A stretch of DNA of 64,000 nt from Ruegeria halocynthiae (GTDB lineage Bacteria > Pseudomonadota > Alphaproteobacteria > Rhodobacterales > Rhodobacteraceae): assembly GCF_900106805.1 (NCBI RefSeq), contig NZ_FNNP01000008.1, forward strand, positions 1 through 64,000, given 5' to 3'. Numbering within the stretch: position 1 is the stretch's first letter; each line of letters opens with the position of its first letter. The notes beneath the pieces were generated by a model. The model was not told the DNA's origin, ran no database searches, and saw nothing but the letters and a program-made list of their open reading frames with translations. Of the stretch, positions 63,568 to 64,000 are shown one piece after another. The translations under genes and the position numbers were made by a program.

Positions 63568-64000
63568 CTACCGAAGCCTTCGGCTGCCAGATACATAAAC
63601 ACCGATGACCTCAACAACTATTTCGATTTGATCCGCATCCATTTGAATCGGGACATCAGGACCAACAAAGGTGAAGGTGCGCTTCTCACCCGGTTGAAGG
63701 TTGCCATTGATATTGGGCGTGCTGAACCGATGCGTTTCCTCAAATCCGCCTTCTGCCAAACGCGTGTCACTGTTTGAGCCAAAATAGAGGACTCCATAGC
63801 GGAAGGATTCAACAGCTTCTTTCGTTCCATTGGCAACAGAGCATTGAAACAGCTTGAAGTTCTTTTCTTGTGACGCGAACTGGCCGGATAGAAAATTGCA
63901 ATCAGTCACTAAAACATCCTGCCTCAAGAGCGGCGGAGCCATATAGGTCAAACTGCATTCTTCCTCATCGCTTTGACCAGCCGCTACAGGAGGAAGACAC
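63568..64000 (-). CDS. Exported protein of unknown function, 5' end beyond the window
   Basis: The frame is open through the right edge, so the gene is truncated in the window. The visible part starts PPVAAGQSDEEECSLTYMAP, which looks like the end of a signal peptide, then VTDCNFLSGQFASQEKNFKL and GEKRTFTFVGPDVPIQMDAD. The domain resembles FxLYD-type immunoglobulin-like exported domains (FKLFQCSVANGT, then RYGVLYF). Two or three Cys could form disulfides. The previously apparent start at 63951 (TTG) is internal. Function is unknown. Confidence 0.6.
   Translation of the reverse strand, partial: CLPPVAAGQSDEEECSLTYMAPPLLRQDVLVTDCNFLSGQFASQEKNFKLFQCSVANGTKEAVESFRYGVLYFGSNSDTRLAEGGFEETHRFSTPNINGNLQPGEKRTFTFVGPDVPIQMDADQIEIVVEVIGVYVSGSRRLR

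Noticed and set aside
1-64000. CRISPR arrays or intact insertion sequences
   Set aside because: No regularly spaced direct repeats and no complete transposase gene were found on either strand.

Overview
The window reads as chromosomal DNA of an alphaproteobacterium of the Rhodobacteraceae, most likely a marine Roseobacter-group species. The signs are a B12-dependent NrdJ ribonucleotide reductase, the hisS-hisZ-short hisG arrangement, a Rhodobacter-type smo/mtlK polyol operon, a fused FAD-GcvT methylglycine dehydrogenase, a BMP-type nucleoside ABC transporter beside xdhABC, and overall G+C-rich coding. The species assignment is inference from gene content and order.

Layout. 1-11.6 kb is accessory DNA ending at a tRNA-Gln. 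It holds remnants of an AbiEii toxin and a pRiA4b ORF-3-like protein, a small catabolic operon (5'-truncated GntR regulator, atypical SDR, arylmalonate-decarboxylase-like enzyme), a cation diffusion facilitator, a secreted DUF1554-like protein, a TetR/YceI pair, a periplasmic copper module (luciferase-domain protein, Cys/His-rich small protein, DUF411, cytochrome c, CopC, CopD), a LysR fragment and an integrase fragment directly downstream of the tRNA. 12-24.3 kb is core-like: ferritin, SH3-domain protein, 2-hydroxyacid dehydrogenase, FAD-linked glycolate/lactate-type oxidase, GcvT-fused dehydrogenase, AhpD-like protein, DUF938 methyltransferase with a FAD amine oxidase, and a DUF3302/HlyD pair.

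24.6-32.8 kb is a complete polyol operon on the minus strand: LacI regulator, smoEFGK transporter, smoS, mtlK and a P-loop sugar-kinase-like gene. It has two related palindromes at the regulator and smoE promoters. 33.4-42.8 kb is a purine/nucleoside unit: BMP-family binding protein, two permeases, a double ATPase and xdhC-xdhB-xdhA. 43.1-54.6 kb holds housekeeping genes (dnaE, slyX, hisS-hisZ-hisG, DUF1489, nrdJ) with an orphan Imm11-like gene inserted.

54.6-64 kb is a second accessory region. It is dominated by one 2017-residue protein with an N-terminal PD-(D/E)XK-type nuclease motif, a STAND NTPase core and a very long helical C-terminus, which is the architecture of Avs antiphage sensors. 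It is followed by a small protein with two 24-residue repeats, a small secreted protein and a tyrosine recombinase broken by a single amber codon. This giant gene is the best candidate for an undescribed system. A short dispersed intergenic repeat family is also visible in four gaps.
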